Assembly: GCF_039621805.1 (NCBI RefSeq)
Contig: NZ_CP155073.1
Span: 1,922,001 to 1,986,000 of the forward strand
DNA length: 64,000 bases
Reading direction: 5' to 3'
DNA from: Paraburkholderia sp. PREW-6R
GTDB lineage: Bacteria; Pseudomonadota; Gammaproteobacteria; Burkholderiales; Burkholderiaceae
In this document: in pieces, positions 9,042 through 21,003 of the stretch
Layout of the letters: every line of letters begins with the position of its first letter
How positions within the stretch are numbered: the stretch's first letter is position 1
The notes under the pieces: generated by a model
Told to the model about the DNA's origin: nothing
Database searches by the model: none
Seen by the model: only the letters and a program-made list of their open reading frames with translations
Made by a program: the position numbers and the translations under genes

Positions 9042-11195
9042 ATGCGAGTCAAATTAACAGCCAAGCACCCGCGGCCGGCTTCGTCCGAACGCGCCCCTGT
9101 CCGTACCGGAAGTCCGTCGGCGCGTAAGCCGACGCGCCCGGCGGGGCCGAAGTCGTCAACGTCGGCGGCGGGTTCGGGTGCTGAGCGCGGAGAACGCGGG
9201 CGCGCCGGCACGGCATCGTCAGGTGGTCTTGGCGGCGCCGGCGGCAAACGGGCGACGGGCGGCAAACCGGCCGGCGCCGGAGCGCGTGCGCCGCGCGCAG
9301 AGGGATCGTTTTCCCGCGAACGCGGCGCTGGCGCTGGCGCAGTCGCCGGAGCCGGACGTCGTGAGACTTCGGAGCGTCCACCGCGACGCGAAGGCGCGGG
9401 CGGCGCGGCGCGTCGCTTCGAGGGCGCTGGAGATCGCACCGAGCGCGCGCCGCGCAGGTTCGAGGGCACAGCCGATCGTGGCGAACGTGCGTCTCGCCGC
9501 TTCGAGGGCGCAGCCGATCGCAGCGAGCGCGCGCCTCGCAGGTTTGAAGGTGCAGGTGAACGCGGCGAACGTGCGCCGCGAAGGTTTGAAGGCGCGCCTG
9601 ATCGCAGTGAACGCGCGCCGCGCAAGTTTGAAGGCGCAGGTGGCCGTAGCGACCGCGCGCCGCGCCGCTTCGAAGGCACAGCCGATCGTAGCGAACGTGC
9701 GCCTCGCCGCTTCGAAGGCGCAGCCGATCGTAGCGAACGCGCCCCGCGCCGCTTCGAAGGCACCGCCGATCGCAGCGAACGCGCGCCGCGAAAATTCGAG
9801 GGCAGCAGCAACCGCGGTCCTCGTCCAGTCGATGGCCAACGTACGCCGCGTCGCGACGACGGCGAGCGTCGTCCGCTTGCCGGCGCACGGCATGGCGCAG
9901 GCCGACCGGCAGAGGGCGGCGCCCGCGGCGAACGTCCCGCGCGCAGTGCCGGCAGCGGCAGCGGCACAGACCGGCCGCGCTTCGGCAGCGATCGCGCCGA
10001 GCGCGGCGATCGGGGCAACCGCGGTGAGCGCACCGAACGCGCACCCCGCGAAGGCGCGCCGCGCCGTTTCGACAACGAGCGCGGCCCCTCGGAGCGTGGC
10101 GAGCGTAGCTTTGCAAAGCCGGTCCGCAGCGGCAGCTACGGCGAACGTTCAGACCGCCCGGCACGCGCCCCGCGCGACGATCGCAGCGAACGCGCCCCCG
10201 CCAGACGTGGATCCGCAGACCGCCCGGCACACGCCGGCGAACGGGGTGACCGTACGGGTGAGCGCCCGGCACGCCCGTTCGACAGATCAACCCCGTCCGC
10301 AGGCCGCCGCTTCGGCGACGATCGCAGCGCGACACGCGGCGACAAGCCGCGCGGCGCATCAGCCGCAGCCCACGCGCGCCGTGACGCGGAATCGGACGAC
10401 ATCCCACGCACGCCGCGCCGCGACTACGAAGATGCGCCCGGCACGCTGCGTCTGTCCAAGCTGATGTCGGAACTCGGCATGTGCTCGCGCCGCGAAGCCG
10501 ACGAATGGATCGAAAAAGGCTGGGTGCTGGTGGACGGCGAACGCATCGACACGCTCGGCACGAAGGTCCGTCCGGATCAGCGCATCGAGATCGACCCCGC
10601 CGCCGAAGCCGCGCAGGCGAGTCAGGTGACCGTGCTGGTTCACAAGACGGTGGGCTTCGTGTCGGGTCAGGCGGAAGACGGCTATCAGCCGGCGATCACG
10701 CTCGTCACGCCCGAAAATCGCTGGGAAGGCGATCGCTCGGAGATCCGCTTCTCCGTCGCGCATTTGCGCCAATTGGCGCCGGCCGGCCGTCTTGATATCG
10801 ATTCGACGGGTCTGCTCGTGCTGACGCAGGACGGCCGTATCGCCAAGCAGCTGATCGGCGGTCATTCGGAGATCGACAAGGAATATCTGGTGCGCGTCGC
10901 CTACGGCGAACACACCGTCGACGTCGAACACCATTTCCCGCCGGAAAGCCTCGCGCTGCTGCGCCACGGCCTGTCGCTCGACGATGTGCCGCTCAAGCCC
11001 GCGCAGGTAAGCTGGCAAAACGGCGAGCAACTGCGCTTCGTCTTGCGCGAAGGCAAGAAACGGCAGATCCGTCGCATGTGCGAACTGGTCGGGCTCGAAG
11101 TGATCGGCCTCAAGCGCGTGCGCATGGGCCGGGTGATGCTCGGCGCGTTGCCGCCGGGACAGTGGCGCTATCTTTCACCGGACGAGACTTTCTGA
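9042..11195 (+). CDS. RluF/RluB-type 23S rRNA pseudouridine synthase with giant repetitive N-terminus
   Basis: Predicted to isomerise a uridine in 23S rRNA. The enzyme core occupies only about residues 465-717: an S4 RNA-binding domain (LRLSKLMSELGMCSRREADEW), the catalytic GRLDIDSTGLL motif (Asp about 585), KEYLVRV and RQIRRMCELVG. The motifs resemble RluF somewhat more than RluB. The first 465 or so residues are disordered, rich in Arg, Gly, Glu, Ala and Ser, and include nine 14-residue repeats ending RAPRRFEG or similar. E. coli homologues are roughly 290 residues, so this is greatly enlarged. Arg-rich repeats may add nonspecific RNA binding (inference). The exact target uridine cannot be told from sequence. 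Confidence 0.88.
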   Translation: MRVKLTAKHPRPASSERAPVRTGSPSARKPTRPAGPKSSTSAAGSGAERGERGRAGTASSGGLGGAGGKRATGGKPAGAGARAPRAEGSFSRERGAGAGAVAGAGRRETSERPPRREGAGGAARRFEGAGDRTERAPRRFEGTADRGERASRRFEGAADRSERAPRRFEGAGERGERAPRRFEGAPDRSERAPRKFEGAGGRSDRAPRRFEGTADRSERAPRRFEGAADRSERAPRRFEGTADRSERAPRKFEGSSNRGPRPVDGQRTPRRDDGERRPLAGARHGAGRPAEGGARGERPARSAGSGSGTDRPRFGSDRAERGDRGNRGERTERAPREGAPRRFDNERGPSERGERSFAKPVRSGSYGERSDRPARAPRDDRSERAPARRGSADRPAHAGERGDRTGERPARPFDRSTPSAGRRFGDDRSATRGDKPRGASAAAHARRDAESDDIPRTPRRDYEDAPGTLRLSKLMSELGMCSRREADEWIEKGWVLVDGERIDTLGTKVRPDQRIEIDPAAEAAQASQVTVLVHKTVGFVSGQAEDGYQPAITLVTPENRWEGDRSEIRFSVAHLRQLAPAGRLDIDSTGLLVLTQDGRIAKQLIGGHSEIDKEYLVRVAYGEHTVDVEHHFPPESLALLRHGLSLDDVPLKPAQVSWQNGEQLRFVLREGKKRQIRRMCELVGLEVIGLKRVRMGRVMLGALPPGQWRYLSPDETF
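9417..9794 (+). repeat. Nine in-frame 42-bp tandem repeats
   Basis: Units start with the codons for Phe-Glu-Gly at 9417, 9459, 9501, 9543, 9585, 9627, 9669, 9711 and 9753, exactly 42 bases apart; a decayed tenth begins at 9795. Each encodes 14 residues of the pattern FEG-x2-(D/E)R-x-(E/D)RAPR(R/K). Units differ at synonymous and nonsynonymous sites, so the array is neither new nor perfectly homogenised. Confidence 0.93.
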
Positions 11196-11253
11196 CAACG
11201 CGCGCTGCGTGCAGGCTGCTCGTCTCTGGCCGCGTGCTCCGCCGCTGCAAAAG

Positions 11254-11281
11254 AAAAACCCACGCCACGCGTGGGTTTTTT
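11254..11281. terminator. Bidirectional intrinsic terminator
   Basis: AAAAACCCACGC, a 3-base loop, then GCGTGGGTTTTTT. It lies between the converging RluF-like gene and def and has T-runs on both strands, so it can end transcription from either side. Confidence 0.9.
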
Positions 11282-11313
11282 CATGGCCGCCGTGTGGGCG
11301 GCAGATCGCGCGA

Positions 11314-13970
<2,657 letters not shown>

Positions 13971-14058
13971 TTACATCGGCCGAATAGCCGGGTCGACGCG
14001 CTTCGCGTGTGCGGATCTGAGCGTACAAGTGAAATGAGCAGGCGCGCGAACAAATGAA

Positions 14059-14084
14059 AACGGCCGCACAGTCGTGCGGCCGTT
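14059..14084 (-). terminator. Probable terminator downstream of zipA
   Basis: Perfect 11-bp stem AACGGCCGCAC/GTGCGGCCGTT with a 4-base loop, ending in only four T on the minus strand. It lies between the zipA stop and the ligA start, so it may reduce rather than stop flow into ligA. Confidence 0.55.
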
Positions 14085-14169
14085 GAACGGCAAAAAATGA
14101 GGATTCACCGCGGGACTACGGTGGCAATCAACAAAAAAACACCAGCAGCAAAAACGGTCAAGCCGCCGC

Positions 14170-15474
14170 TTACTGGCTGAACAATCGCCGCGTAGCCGGC
14201 GAGCCCGCCGGAATGCCCGCCTGTTCAAGCTTCGCGTAAAGGGTCATCAACTGCTTTTCGATCGCAAGCAGCGCGCTTTCCGGCAAAGGCCGGCGGCCGT
14301 CGTCCACCACTCGTCCACCAATGCGCTCGGCCAACGATTTCGCGTAGTCGCACATCAAACGGAACGGCAGGATGTCTTCGTCCGCGACCGGCACGTCGAG
14401 CACCAGCGTAATCATCTGGCCGCCCTTGTACGTGAGGTCGTCGCGCAGAAAATTGGTGTCCCCGAACTGCAGCATGAACACCGGGCTCTGCTTTGCATCG
14501 AGCTTGACGAAGCGGGTGCCGTCGCGCGAAAGCAGCAGGCCGTCCTGCGACGCCACTGCCTGCACATAGTTCGCTGACCAGGGCGCGCCATCGGACAGCA
14601 CGTTGATCGACAGTTGCGCGTCGCACTGCGCGGCAAAAGCGTCGAGTTCGCGCGCCATTGCCACCGTTTCGAGCATGTCGGGAAATTCCGGCGATGCGTC
14701 CAGCGCGTCGGCGAACTGCTGCACACCCGTGACGAACTCGGAAAACTCCAGTTCATTGAGCGCGCCGCTACGATTGGCCAGTTGCGCGGCCGCGCGCAGT
14801 TCTTCATAACGCGCGCCGTTTTGCAGCAACTCCCATGCGCCACCTTCGAGCTTGCCCTCGATATGCACCGGCTTGCTGCCCGCCCGGCGCAGACGCTGCG
14901 CAAGCGGAATGACCTTGTCGCCTGCCACCGGCCCATTCAGGCGGATCGGCACGATACAGTCGATGCGACGATCGACGATGGCCGGCGGCGCCGACGAGAT
15001 GGTCGTGGCGGCGGGCAGGATCGGCTCGATGGGCTCGTCGGCCGCGGACCTCGCGGCTCTGGCAGCGCTCGCCGCCCTCGCCTCATTCGCTGCCGCTTCG
15101 GCACCTTCCGCCTCGGCTACGCCTTCGGCTTCCGGGTAGCCGTTCGGTGTGGTCGTCTCGGCCTGAATGTCAGCGGGCGTGTCGAGCGGCGCGGCGCCGG
15201 TCGCCGCGCCAAAGGTCGGCTCGACACGCGCGGACGAAGGATCGCCGAGCGGTTCCGTGCCCACCACGGGTTCGCGACGCGTCGTGGGCCGGGCCGGTTC
15301 AATGAACGGACTGTGGTCCTGCTGGTCGTCCTGCGCAAAACTCTCGGCGGTTTCGGCCGGCATGGGCCGAGGCATCTTGCGACGCACCTTCGCGCCCTGC
15401 CACGCGTTGTACACCACCACGCCACCGACCACCACGGCACCCGCGCCGATCAAACCGAGTGTCAACTCGTCCAT
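14170..15474 (-). CDS. zipA: ZipA-like cell division protein
   Basis: Membrane anchor for FtsZ at the division ring. The 434-residue product has the ZipA layout: a single N-terminal transmembrane helix (MDELTLGLIGAGAVVVGGVV) followed by basic residues, a long Pro/Ala/Glu/Thr-rich linker (about 35-190), and a C-terminal globular domain with CDYAKSLAERIGG and LPESALLAIEKQL near its end. Sequence identity to enteric ZipA is low, so the call leans on architecture and on the smc-zipA-ligA order. The frame opens at 15525, but the ATG at 15474 places the membrane helix at the N-terminus. Confidence 0.85.
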   Translation of the reverse strand: MDELTLGLIGAGAVVVGGVVVYNAWQGAKVRRKMPRPMPAETAESFAQDDQQDHSPFIEPARPTTRREPVVGTEPLGDPSSARVEPTFGAATGAAPLDTPADIQAETTTPNGYPEAEGVAEAEGAEAAANEARAASAARAARSAADEPIEPILPAATTISSAPPAIVDRRIDCIVPIRLNGPVAGDKVIPLAQRLRRAGSKPVHIEGKLEGGAWELLQNGARYEELRAAAQLANRSGALNELEFSEFVTGVQQFADALDASPEFPDMLETVAMARELDAFAAQCDAQLSINVLSDGAPWSANYVQAVASQDGLLLSRDGTRFVKLDAKQSPVFMLQFGDTNFLRDDLTYKGGQMITLVLDVPVADEDILPFRLMCDYAKSLAERIGGRVVDDGRRPLPESALLAIEKQLMTLYAKLEQAGIPAGSPATRRLFSQ

Positions 15475-15587
15475 GCATGCTCCGTCAGCAATTCTCTTAT
15501 CTGCGCGGCTTTGCGCCCGCTCCACGTTCGCGCGGCCCAGAGCCGCTGCGCTGAACGCGGACGCCCGCGATCTTCTTCAACCTGAAA

Positions 15588-18500
15588 TCAAACGATATTC
15601 TGGGCGAAACCCGCAGCCGTTTCCATGTCGACGGCCACGATCCGCGATACGCCCTGCTCCTGCATCGTCACACCGATCAATTGCTGCGCCATTTCCATGG
15701 CGATCTTGTTGTGCGAGATGAACAGGAACTGCGTTTTGTCCGACATCGCCCGCACGAGGTTCGCGAAACGTTCCGTGTTCGCGTCGTCGAGCGGCGCGTC
15801 CACTTCGTCGAGCAGACAGAACGGCGCGGGATTCAGCTGGAACATCGCGAACACCAGTGCGGTCGCGGTCAGCGCTTTTTCGCCGCCCGACAGCAGGTGA
15901 ATCGTCGAATTCTTCTTGCCAGGCGGCTGCGCCATGACCTGCACGCCGGCATCGAGAATTTCGTCGCCGGTCATGATGAGCCGGGCCTGGCCGCCGCCAA
16001 ACAGACGCGGGAACAGTTCGCCGAAATGCAGGTTCACCTGATCGAACGTGCCTTGCAGCAGCGTTCGCGTTTCGGCGTCGATCTTGCGGATCGCGTCTTC
16101 GAGCGTTTCGATTGCGCTGTTCAGGTCGGTGGACTGCGAATCGAGGAACGACTTGCGCTCGGTCGCCGCCTTCAGTTCATCGAGCGCGGCCATGTTGACC
16201 GGCCCAAGCGCCGTGATGGCGTTATTGATGCGCGTGACCTCGCCTTGCAGATATGACGGCTTCATGTCCGGCGTGAGCTTGGCCTGCAGCTCGGCCTCGT
16301 CGACGCCGGCGGCCGCGAGCTGTTCGACGAACTGTTCTCCGTTCAAACGCGCCGCCTGTTCCTTTAACTGCAATTCGTTGATACGGTCGCGCAGCGGTTG
16401 CAGCGCGCGTTCGGCCGTCAGACGGGTTTCATCGGCGGCGCGCAGTTTGGCGGTCAGGTCATCCAGTTCGAGGCGCGCGGCATGCAGCGCCTCTTCCTTC
16501 ACGGAACGGATGTCCAGCGCGTCCTGCAAGCCGGTGTGCGCGGTTTGCTCGTTGATCGTCTCAAGTTCGGCGCGGGCATCTTCGAGCGACGCTTCGACTC
16601 GCTCGCTCTGCTCCTGTGCGATCTGGATGCTGCGCTTTAACTCGTCGATGCGGTTCGCCATGTTACGCGCCGCGAAGCGCGCGTCGGTCGCGGCGCGATC
16701 GAGCTCACGCGCCTCGCCGCGTGCAGCGGTGAGGGTTTCGTCGAGTGCTTCGAAGGCCAGTTGATGGTCTTCGAAACGCGCCTGCAACTCAGCGAGTTCC
16801 CCATCGTGACGCTCGAAATTGGCCTCGGACTCGGCCCGCATCGCGCGCTGCTCTTCGATCTGCGCATTGATCTCCTCGAGCTCTTCGCGAATCTGCGTGC
16901 TGCGCTGCGTGTAACGCTCGTGCGCCTGCGTGAGCTTGAGTACGTCGAGTTGCAGTGCATGAACGCGCTGCGTCGCGCGTTCGGCCTGCTGGCGCACCTC
17001 CGTCAACGCCTGAGCGGCTTGCGTGTGGGCGGCTTCGGCGCGAATCGCCGCGGCCTTTGCCTCGTCGGCGAGCAACGCCTGCGCGCGCACCTGACGAGCG
17101 AGATTTTCGATTTCCTGCTGGCGCGCGAGCATGCCGGCCTGCTCGGAGTCAGCCGCATACAGTTGCACACCGACGCGCGTCACCATGTGACCCGCCTTGA
17201 CGACGAACACGCCGCCTTCGGGCAACTGCGCGCGCATGGCGAGCGCCTGCTGCAGATCGTCGGCGACGAACGACAGGCCGAGCCAGTCGTTCAGCACCGC
17301 GCGGATGCCCGCGTCGTCAATGCGCACGAGCGACAGCAGCGGACGCAACGAAGGCGGCGCGGCGACCGGCTGGCCGGCGGCGGGCGGCGCGTAGAACGCG
17401 AGCTTGGCGGGCGGCGCGTCGGTGGCGAAGGCCTTCACCCAATCGAGATTCGACACTTCGAGCGCCGCGAGCCGCTCGCGCAGGACCGCTTCGAGCGCGC
17501 TTTCCCAGCCGGCTTCGACATGCAGCTTCTTCCACAGACGCGGCAGGCCGCCCAGTTCGTGCTTCTCGAGCCACGGCTGGATCTTGCCTTCGGTCTGGAC
17601 GTTTTCCTGCAACTGCCTGAGCGCCGCAAGCCGCGCGTCGAGCTGATGGATCTGCGCACTCTCCGCCTGCACGCGCTCCTGCGCGGCACGGCGTTCGCCG
17701 TCCAGACGCGGCAGCGTTTCATGTGCGTCGGCGAGCCGCGCCTGGGCGTCGGCGAGAATTTCCTCGTGCTCGGCCAGTTGCATGCGCAACTCTTCGAGCT
17801 GCGCTTCGTCGGGGGCGTCGAGACCGCCCGCTTCCGACTTCAGACGCTCATGGCGCTGCTGCAACTGCTGCAATTGCTGGTCGGCGTTCCGTTGATGCGC
17901 GGCTTCGAGCTTGAGCGCCTGTTCCGTTTGCGCAATTGCGCCGCGCTCGGCGTTCAGGTCGGTTTGCGCGTCGCGCCAGCGCGCTTCGAGCGCGGGCATG
18001 GCGTCGTGCTTCGCGGCGGCTTCGTCTTCGGCGAGCGCGGCTTTTTCTTCGGCGACGGCCAGTTGCTCTCCGGCGTCTTCGAGATCGTCCTGCGCCTTTT
18101 GCGACTGGGCGAGCCACTGTTCGCGTTGCGCGGTGAGCGCGGCGATCTGCGCCTGCACGCGGTTGCGCGATTCGACGATGAACCTGATCTCCGCTTCGAG
18201 CCGGCTCACTTCCGAATTCGCCTCGTACAGCGCGCCCTGCGCGCCTTGCATTGCGTCGCTCGCGGAATAATGCGCGACACGCAGCGTTTCGAGTTGCGCC
18301 TCGACTTCACGCAGCTTCGCGGTATGCGCTTCGAGGTCGATCTGCGCCTGTTCGATTGCGCGCTTCTGACGTTCCTGCTCGCTGCCCGCTTCGTTCTTGC
18401 GCAGCAGCCACAACAGGCGCTGCTTCTCCTCGCCGTCCGTCTGCAATTCGCGGTAGCGCGTGGCGACCACGGCCTGCGCTTCCAGCTTCTCGAGATTCGT

Positions 18501-19106
18501 ACTGAGTTCGCGGACGATATCTTCGACGCGCGTCAGATTCTCCCGCGTGTCATGCAGACGATTCTCCGTTTCGCGGCGGCGTTCCTTGTACTTCGACACG
18601 CCCGCGGCTTCTTCGAGGAACACACGCAGTTCTTCCGGCTTCGCCTCGATCAGGCGCGCGATCATGCCCTGCCCGATGATGGCGTACGCGCGCGGCCCGA
18701 GGCCCGTACCGAGAAAGATGTCCTGAATGTCGCGGCGGCGCGCCGGCAGATTGTTGATGTAGTAGCTCGACGTGCCGTCGCGCGTGAGCACGCGCTTGAC
18801 GGCGATTTCGGCATACTGGCCCCACTGGCCGGCGGCGCGGCCGTCGGCGTTGTCGAACACGAGTTCGACGCTGGCGCGGCTACCCGGCTTGCGCGCGGTC
18901 GAGCCATTGAAGATCACGTCCTGCATCGACTCGCCACGCAGCTCGGAGGCGCGCGATTCGCCGAGCACCCAGCGCACGGCGTCAATAATGTTGGACTTGC
19001 CGCACCCGTTCGGCCCGACCACGCCGACTAGCTGGCCCGGAACCTGAAAATGCGTGGGATCGACGAATGACTTGAAGCCAGCGAGTTTGATCGAGGTCAG
19101 ACGCAC
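15588..19106 (-). CDS. smc: Chromosome segregation protein SMC
   Basis: Condensin ATPase that compacts and separates chromosomes with ScpA and ScpB. The 1172 residues show an N-terminal head with Walker A GPNGCGKSNI (about residue 32), two long coiled-coil arms rich in Glu, Ala, Gln and Arg, a hinge around residues 500-660, and a C-terminal head with the LLSGGEKALTATAL signature and Walker B FCLLDEVDAPLDDAN. It is complete. A long open frame on the opposite strand (16761-19031) is a codon-bias shadow. The zipA start lies 113 bases downstream. Confidence 0.97.
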   Translation of the reverse strand: MRLTSIKLAGFKSFVDPTHFQVPGQLVGVVGPNGCGKSNIIDAVRWVLGESRASELRGESMQDVIFNGSTARKPGSRASVELVFDNADGRAAGQWGQYAEIAVKRVLTRDGTSSYYINNLPARRRDIQDIFLGTGLGPRAYAIIGQGMIARLIEAKPEELRVFLEEAAGVSKYKERRRETENRLHDTRENLTRVEDIVRELSTNLEKLEAQAVVATRYRELQTDGEEKQRLLWLLRKNEAGSEQERQKRAIEQAQIDLEAHTAKLREVEAQLETLRVAHYSASDAMQGAQGALYEANSEVSRLEAEIRFIVESRNRVQAQIAALTAQREQWLAQSQKAQDDLEDAGEQLAVAEEKAALAEDEAAAKHDAMPALEARWRDAQTDLNAERGAIAQTEQALKLEAAHQRNADQQLQQLQQRHERLKSEAGGLDAPDEAQLEELRMQLAEHEEILADAQARLADAHETLPRLDGERRAAQERVQAESAQIHQLDARLAALRQLQENVQTEGKIQPWLEKHELGGLPRLWKKLHVEAGWESALEAVLRERLAALEVSNLDWVKAFATDAPPAKLAFYAPPAAGQPVAAPPSLRPLLSLVRIDDAGIRAVLNDWLGLSFVADDLQQALAMRAQLPEGGVFVVKAGHMVTRVGVQLYAADSEQAGMLARQQEIENLARQVRAQALLADEAKAAAIRAEAAHTQAAQALTEVRQQAERATQRVHALQLDVLKLTQAHERYTQRSTQIREELEEINAQIEEQRAMRAESEANFERHDGELAELQARFEDHQLAFEALDETLTAARGEARELDRAATDARFAARNMANRIDELKRSIQIAQEQSERVEASLEDARAELETINEQTAHTGLQDALDIRSVKEEALHAARLELDDLTAKLRAADETRLTAERALQPLRDRINELQLKEQAARLNGEQFVEQLAAAGVDEAELQAKLTPDMKPSYLQGEVTRINNAITALGPVNMAALDELKAATERKSFLDSQSTDLNSAIETLEDAIRKIDAETRTLLQGTFDQVNLHFGELFPRLFGGGQARLIMTGDEILDAGVQVMAQPPGKKNSTIHLLSGGEKALTATALVFAMFQLNPAPFCLLDEVDAPLDDANTERFANLVRAMSDKTQFLFISHNKIAMEMAQQLIGVTMQEQGVSRIVAVDMETAAGFAQNIV

Positions 19107-19279
19107 GGCGATTTCGCTGTTGGAAAAGGGAAATTAACAGGTGGCTCGTGGAGGCTGCGTGAACCGCTCGCCAAGGCTGCATGCACATGCAATCAATCGG
19201 CCCGCGAATCCCCTCAGATTCCCCACGACGGGGCGCCGACTGCGCGCGGTGAGGCGCGCGTCTGGCTAATGAGGGGCAA

Positions 19280-20314
19280 TCATACCATCGCACGTGGACG
19301 GTTCTTGCCGTCCTTTTGCCCGGGATTGCCCGTGGTGTCGTGGTGCGGGCCATGCGGCGAGTCAGGGTGCGAGTCGTTGAGCGCGTCGGGCTGGCCGTCG
19401 CTCGCGGCGCGATTGAACGGCTCGGGCTTCGTCCGGTGCACCCAGCTGGACAAAGCCGAGGCCAACACGATGCACGCACCGCCCGCCCATTCGCGCGGAC
19501 CGGGTGTCTCGCCGGCGAAAAGCCACGCGGACAGCGCGGTGACCACGATCTCGAACAGCATGATGATCGACGCCCGGTTGGCCGGTACGCGCGAAAGCCC
19601 GTACTGCACCAGCATATTGTTCGACGCCAGCAGGAAACCCAGCCCGAGCACCAGCAGCGCCGCCGTGCCCAGATGTGCGCCGGTGGGCGGCGCGGGCATC
19701 GCCTCGAACAGCGACGCGCACGCGCTGAAGATCGCCGCGCCGCCGAAGATGGTCGCGGTACGCATTTCCGGCTTCATGTCGGGCAGCACGCGGCTTGTCT
19801 TGAGAATCAGCACGTTGCTCATCGCGAAGCCCATGCCGCCCATGAGCCCCGCCCACTCGGCGAGATTGCCGGGTACCGGAATGCCGAGCTGGGGCGACCA
19901 CAGCATCGTCATCGCACCCGCGAGCGACAGCGCGGCAAGCATTGCGCCCGACCACGTCAGGCGCTCGTGCAGGATGAAATGCGCGAACAGCGCGGTCCAT
20001 GCCGGGGTGAGATAGAACAGCAGCAGCACGCGCATCACCTGCCCATGAATCGATCCCCACACGAAGCCCAGATTGGTGATGCCGGCCGCGAGCGCGAGCG
20101 CCGGCAACAGCCCGTGCCACCTCACGGTCCTGAGGGCGCGATAACGCACCAGCAGCACGAACAGACACCCTGCGGCGCTCGTTAGCGCGCTCGCGGCCGT
20201 GCCGGTTACGCCAAGCGCGGCCAGCATGCGCAGCGGATACCAGATCATTCCCCACACCGACGCACCCAGCATGATTGCGAGCGTCGGCCAGCCAGTGCGC
20301 AGCCAGTTCGTCAT
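19280..20314 (-). CDS. EamA/DMT-family transporter
   Basis: Inner-membrane permease of the drug/metabolite transporter superfamily; the substrate cannot be predicted. The 344-residue product has about ten hydrophobic helices in two EamA repeats (first LAIMLGASVWGMIWYPLR; second around GFLLASNNMLVQYGLSRV and IVVTALSAWLFAGE). The C-terminal 45 residues are hydrophilic and rich in His, Asp, Pro and Gly. The start at 20314 follows a GGAGG. The open frame upstream is not conserved-looking and is dropped. It is the last gene of a minus-strand run and shares no operon with smc. Confidence 0.85.
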   Translation of the reverse strand: MTNWLRTGWPTLAIMLGASVWGMIWYPLRMLAALGVTGTAASALTSAAGCLFVLLVRYRALRTVRWHGLLPALALAAGITNLGFVWGSIHGQVMRVLLLFYLTPAWTALFAHFILHERLTWSGAMLAALSLAGAMTMLWSPQLGIPVPGNLAEWAGLMGGMGFAMSNVLILKTSRVLPDMKPEMRTATIFGGAAIFSACASLFEAMPAPPTGAHLGTAALLVLGLGFLLASNNMLVQYGLSRVPANRASIIMLFEIVVTALSAWLFAGETPGPREWAGGACIVLASALSSWVHRTKPEPFNRAASDGQPDALNDSHPDSPHGPHHDTTGNPGQKDGKNRPRAMV

Positions 20315-21003
20315 GATGCGCGCCTCCGGCTGAACGGGAAGCGCGCGGCGCGAATGAGAAAGCCCCGCGCGGCACGATGGCGGGTCACATGCGAGACCGC
20401 ACGCGACCTCTTCCGGCGAGATCCGGTCATGCCGAAGCATCGAACCGGATCGGAGTTGGCGCGGCCGTGCGGACGCTGGGCCTGCGGGCTGTCGCCAGAA
20501 AATGGCGCGTCGTGGCGCGCGTGGTGTGCCGATGTCTCCGTTGCTGCGAGATACATTGCTGCTCCTGCTTTTTTACGCGAACCGTCGGCGGTTCGCGTCG
20601 TTCCCGCTGCCGCACATTCAATGTGCGGCCTGGCGGGTCGCGCCGGCTGTACCACCGCCGGTGCCGCGGCGCTGCTTCGGCCGCGACCGGCCGCGCGCCA
20701 CGTTATAATCATTCGCTCGACGCTGCTGCCATTCGCCGCTGACGCAGGTGGTCGGCATCGGCCGGCGCTATTGCTGCCGAGCGGCTTTGCACGTGGCAAG
20801 CTTGCGTGCGGCAGGTTGTACCGGCAGCCGCGTCCGTGGCAACTGTCCGTGGCCACTACAAGCGGCGACTGTCGGTGGCATCTGTCGGTCGCAACCGTCA
20901 GCGGCAACTGTTGGCAGCAACGGTCAGGCGCTTCAGGCAACGCCACGCAGCACGAGCTTCAGCACCTCTCTGCGTTTTCTCTTCGATCAGGCCCGATCCA
21001 CCC
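20315..21003. other. 689-base intergenic region upstream of dapC
   Basis: No credible gene: ORFs on both strands here lack motifs and overlap low-complexity sequence. It holds a perfect TATAAT at 20704-20709 oriented toward dapC, which has no convincing -35. Two strong hairpins precede it (20575-20598 and 20609-20629, neither with a terminator T-run downstream). A 13-bp tandem repeat array lies at 20837-20927. If the TATAAT is used, dapC would have a leader of about 290 nt that includes the repeats. Confidence 0.6.
20837..20927. repeat. Seven-unit degenerate 13-bp tandem repeat
   Basis: Units start every 13 bases at 20837, 20850, 20863, 20876, 20889, 20902 and 20915, with consensus YGGCAACTGTCRG. 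The register is exact although units differ by one to five bases. Because 13 is not a multiple of three, a coding role is unlikely. Confidence 0.8.

Noticed and set aside
8996..10407. Long open frames on the minus strand opposite the repetitive RluF-like N-terminus
   Set aside because: They mirror the 42-bp repeats, with no motif or start context. They are a codon-bias artefact.
16761..19031. 756-codon plus-strand open frame opposite smc
   Set aside because: Smc on the minus strand is complete with head and hinge motifs. The antisense frame is a GC3 shadow.
20311..20946. Minus-strand 211-codon frame in the dapC upstream region
   Set aside because: It crosses the DMT start and the 13-bp repeats and has no recognisable fold; coding is not supported.
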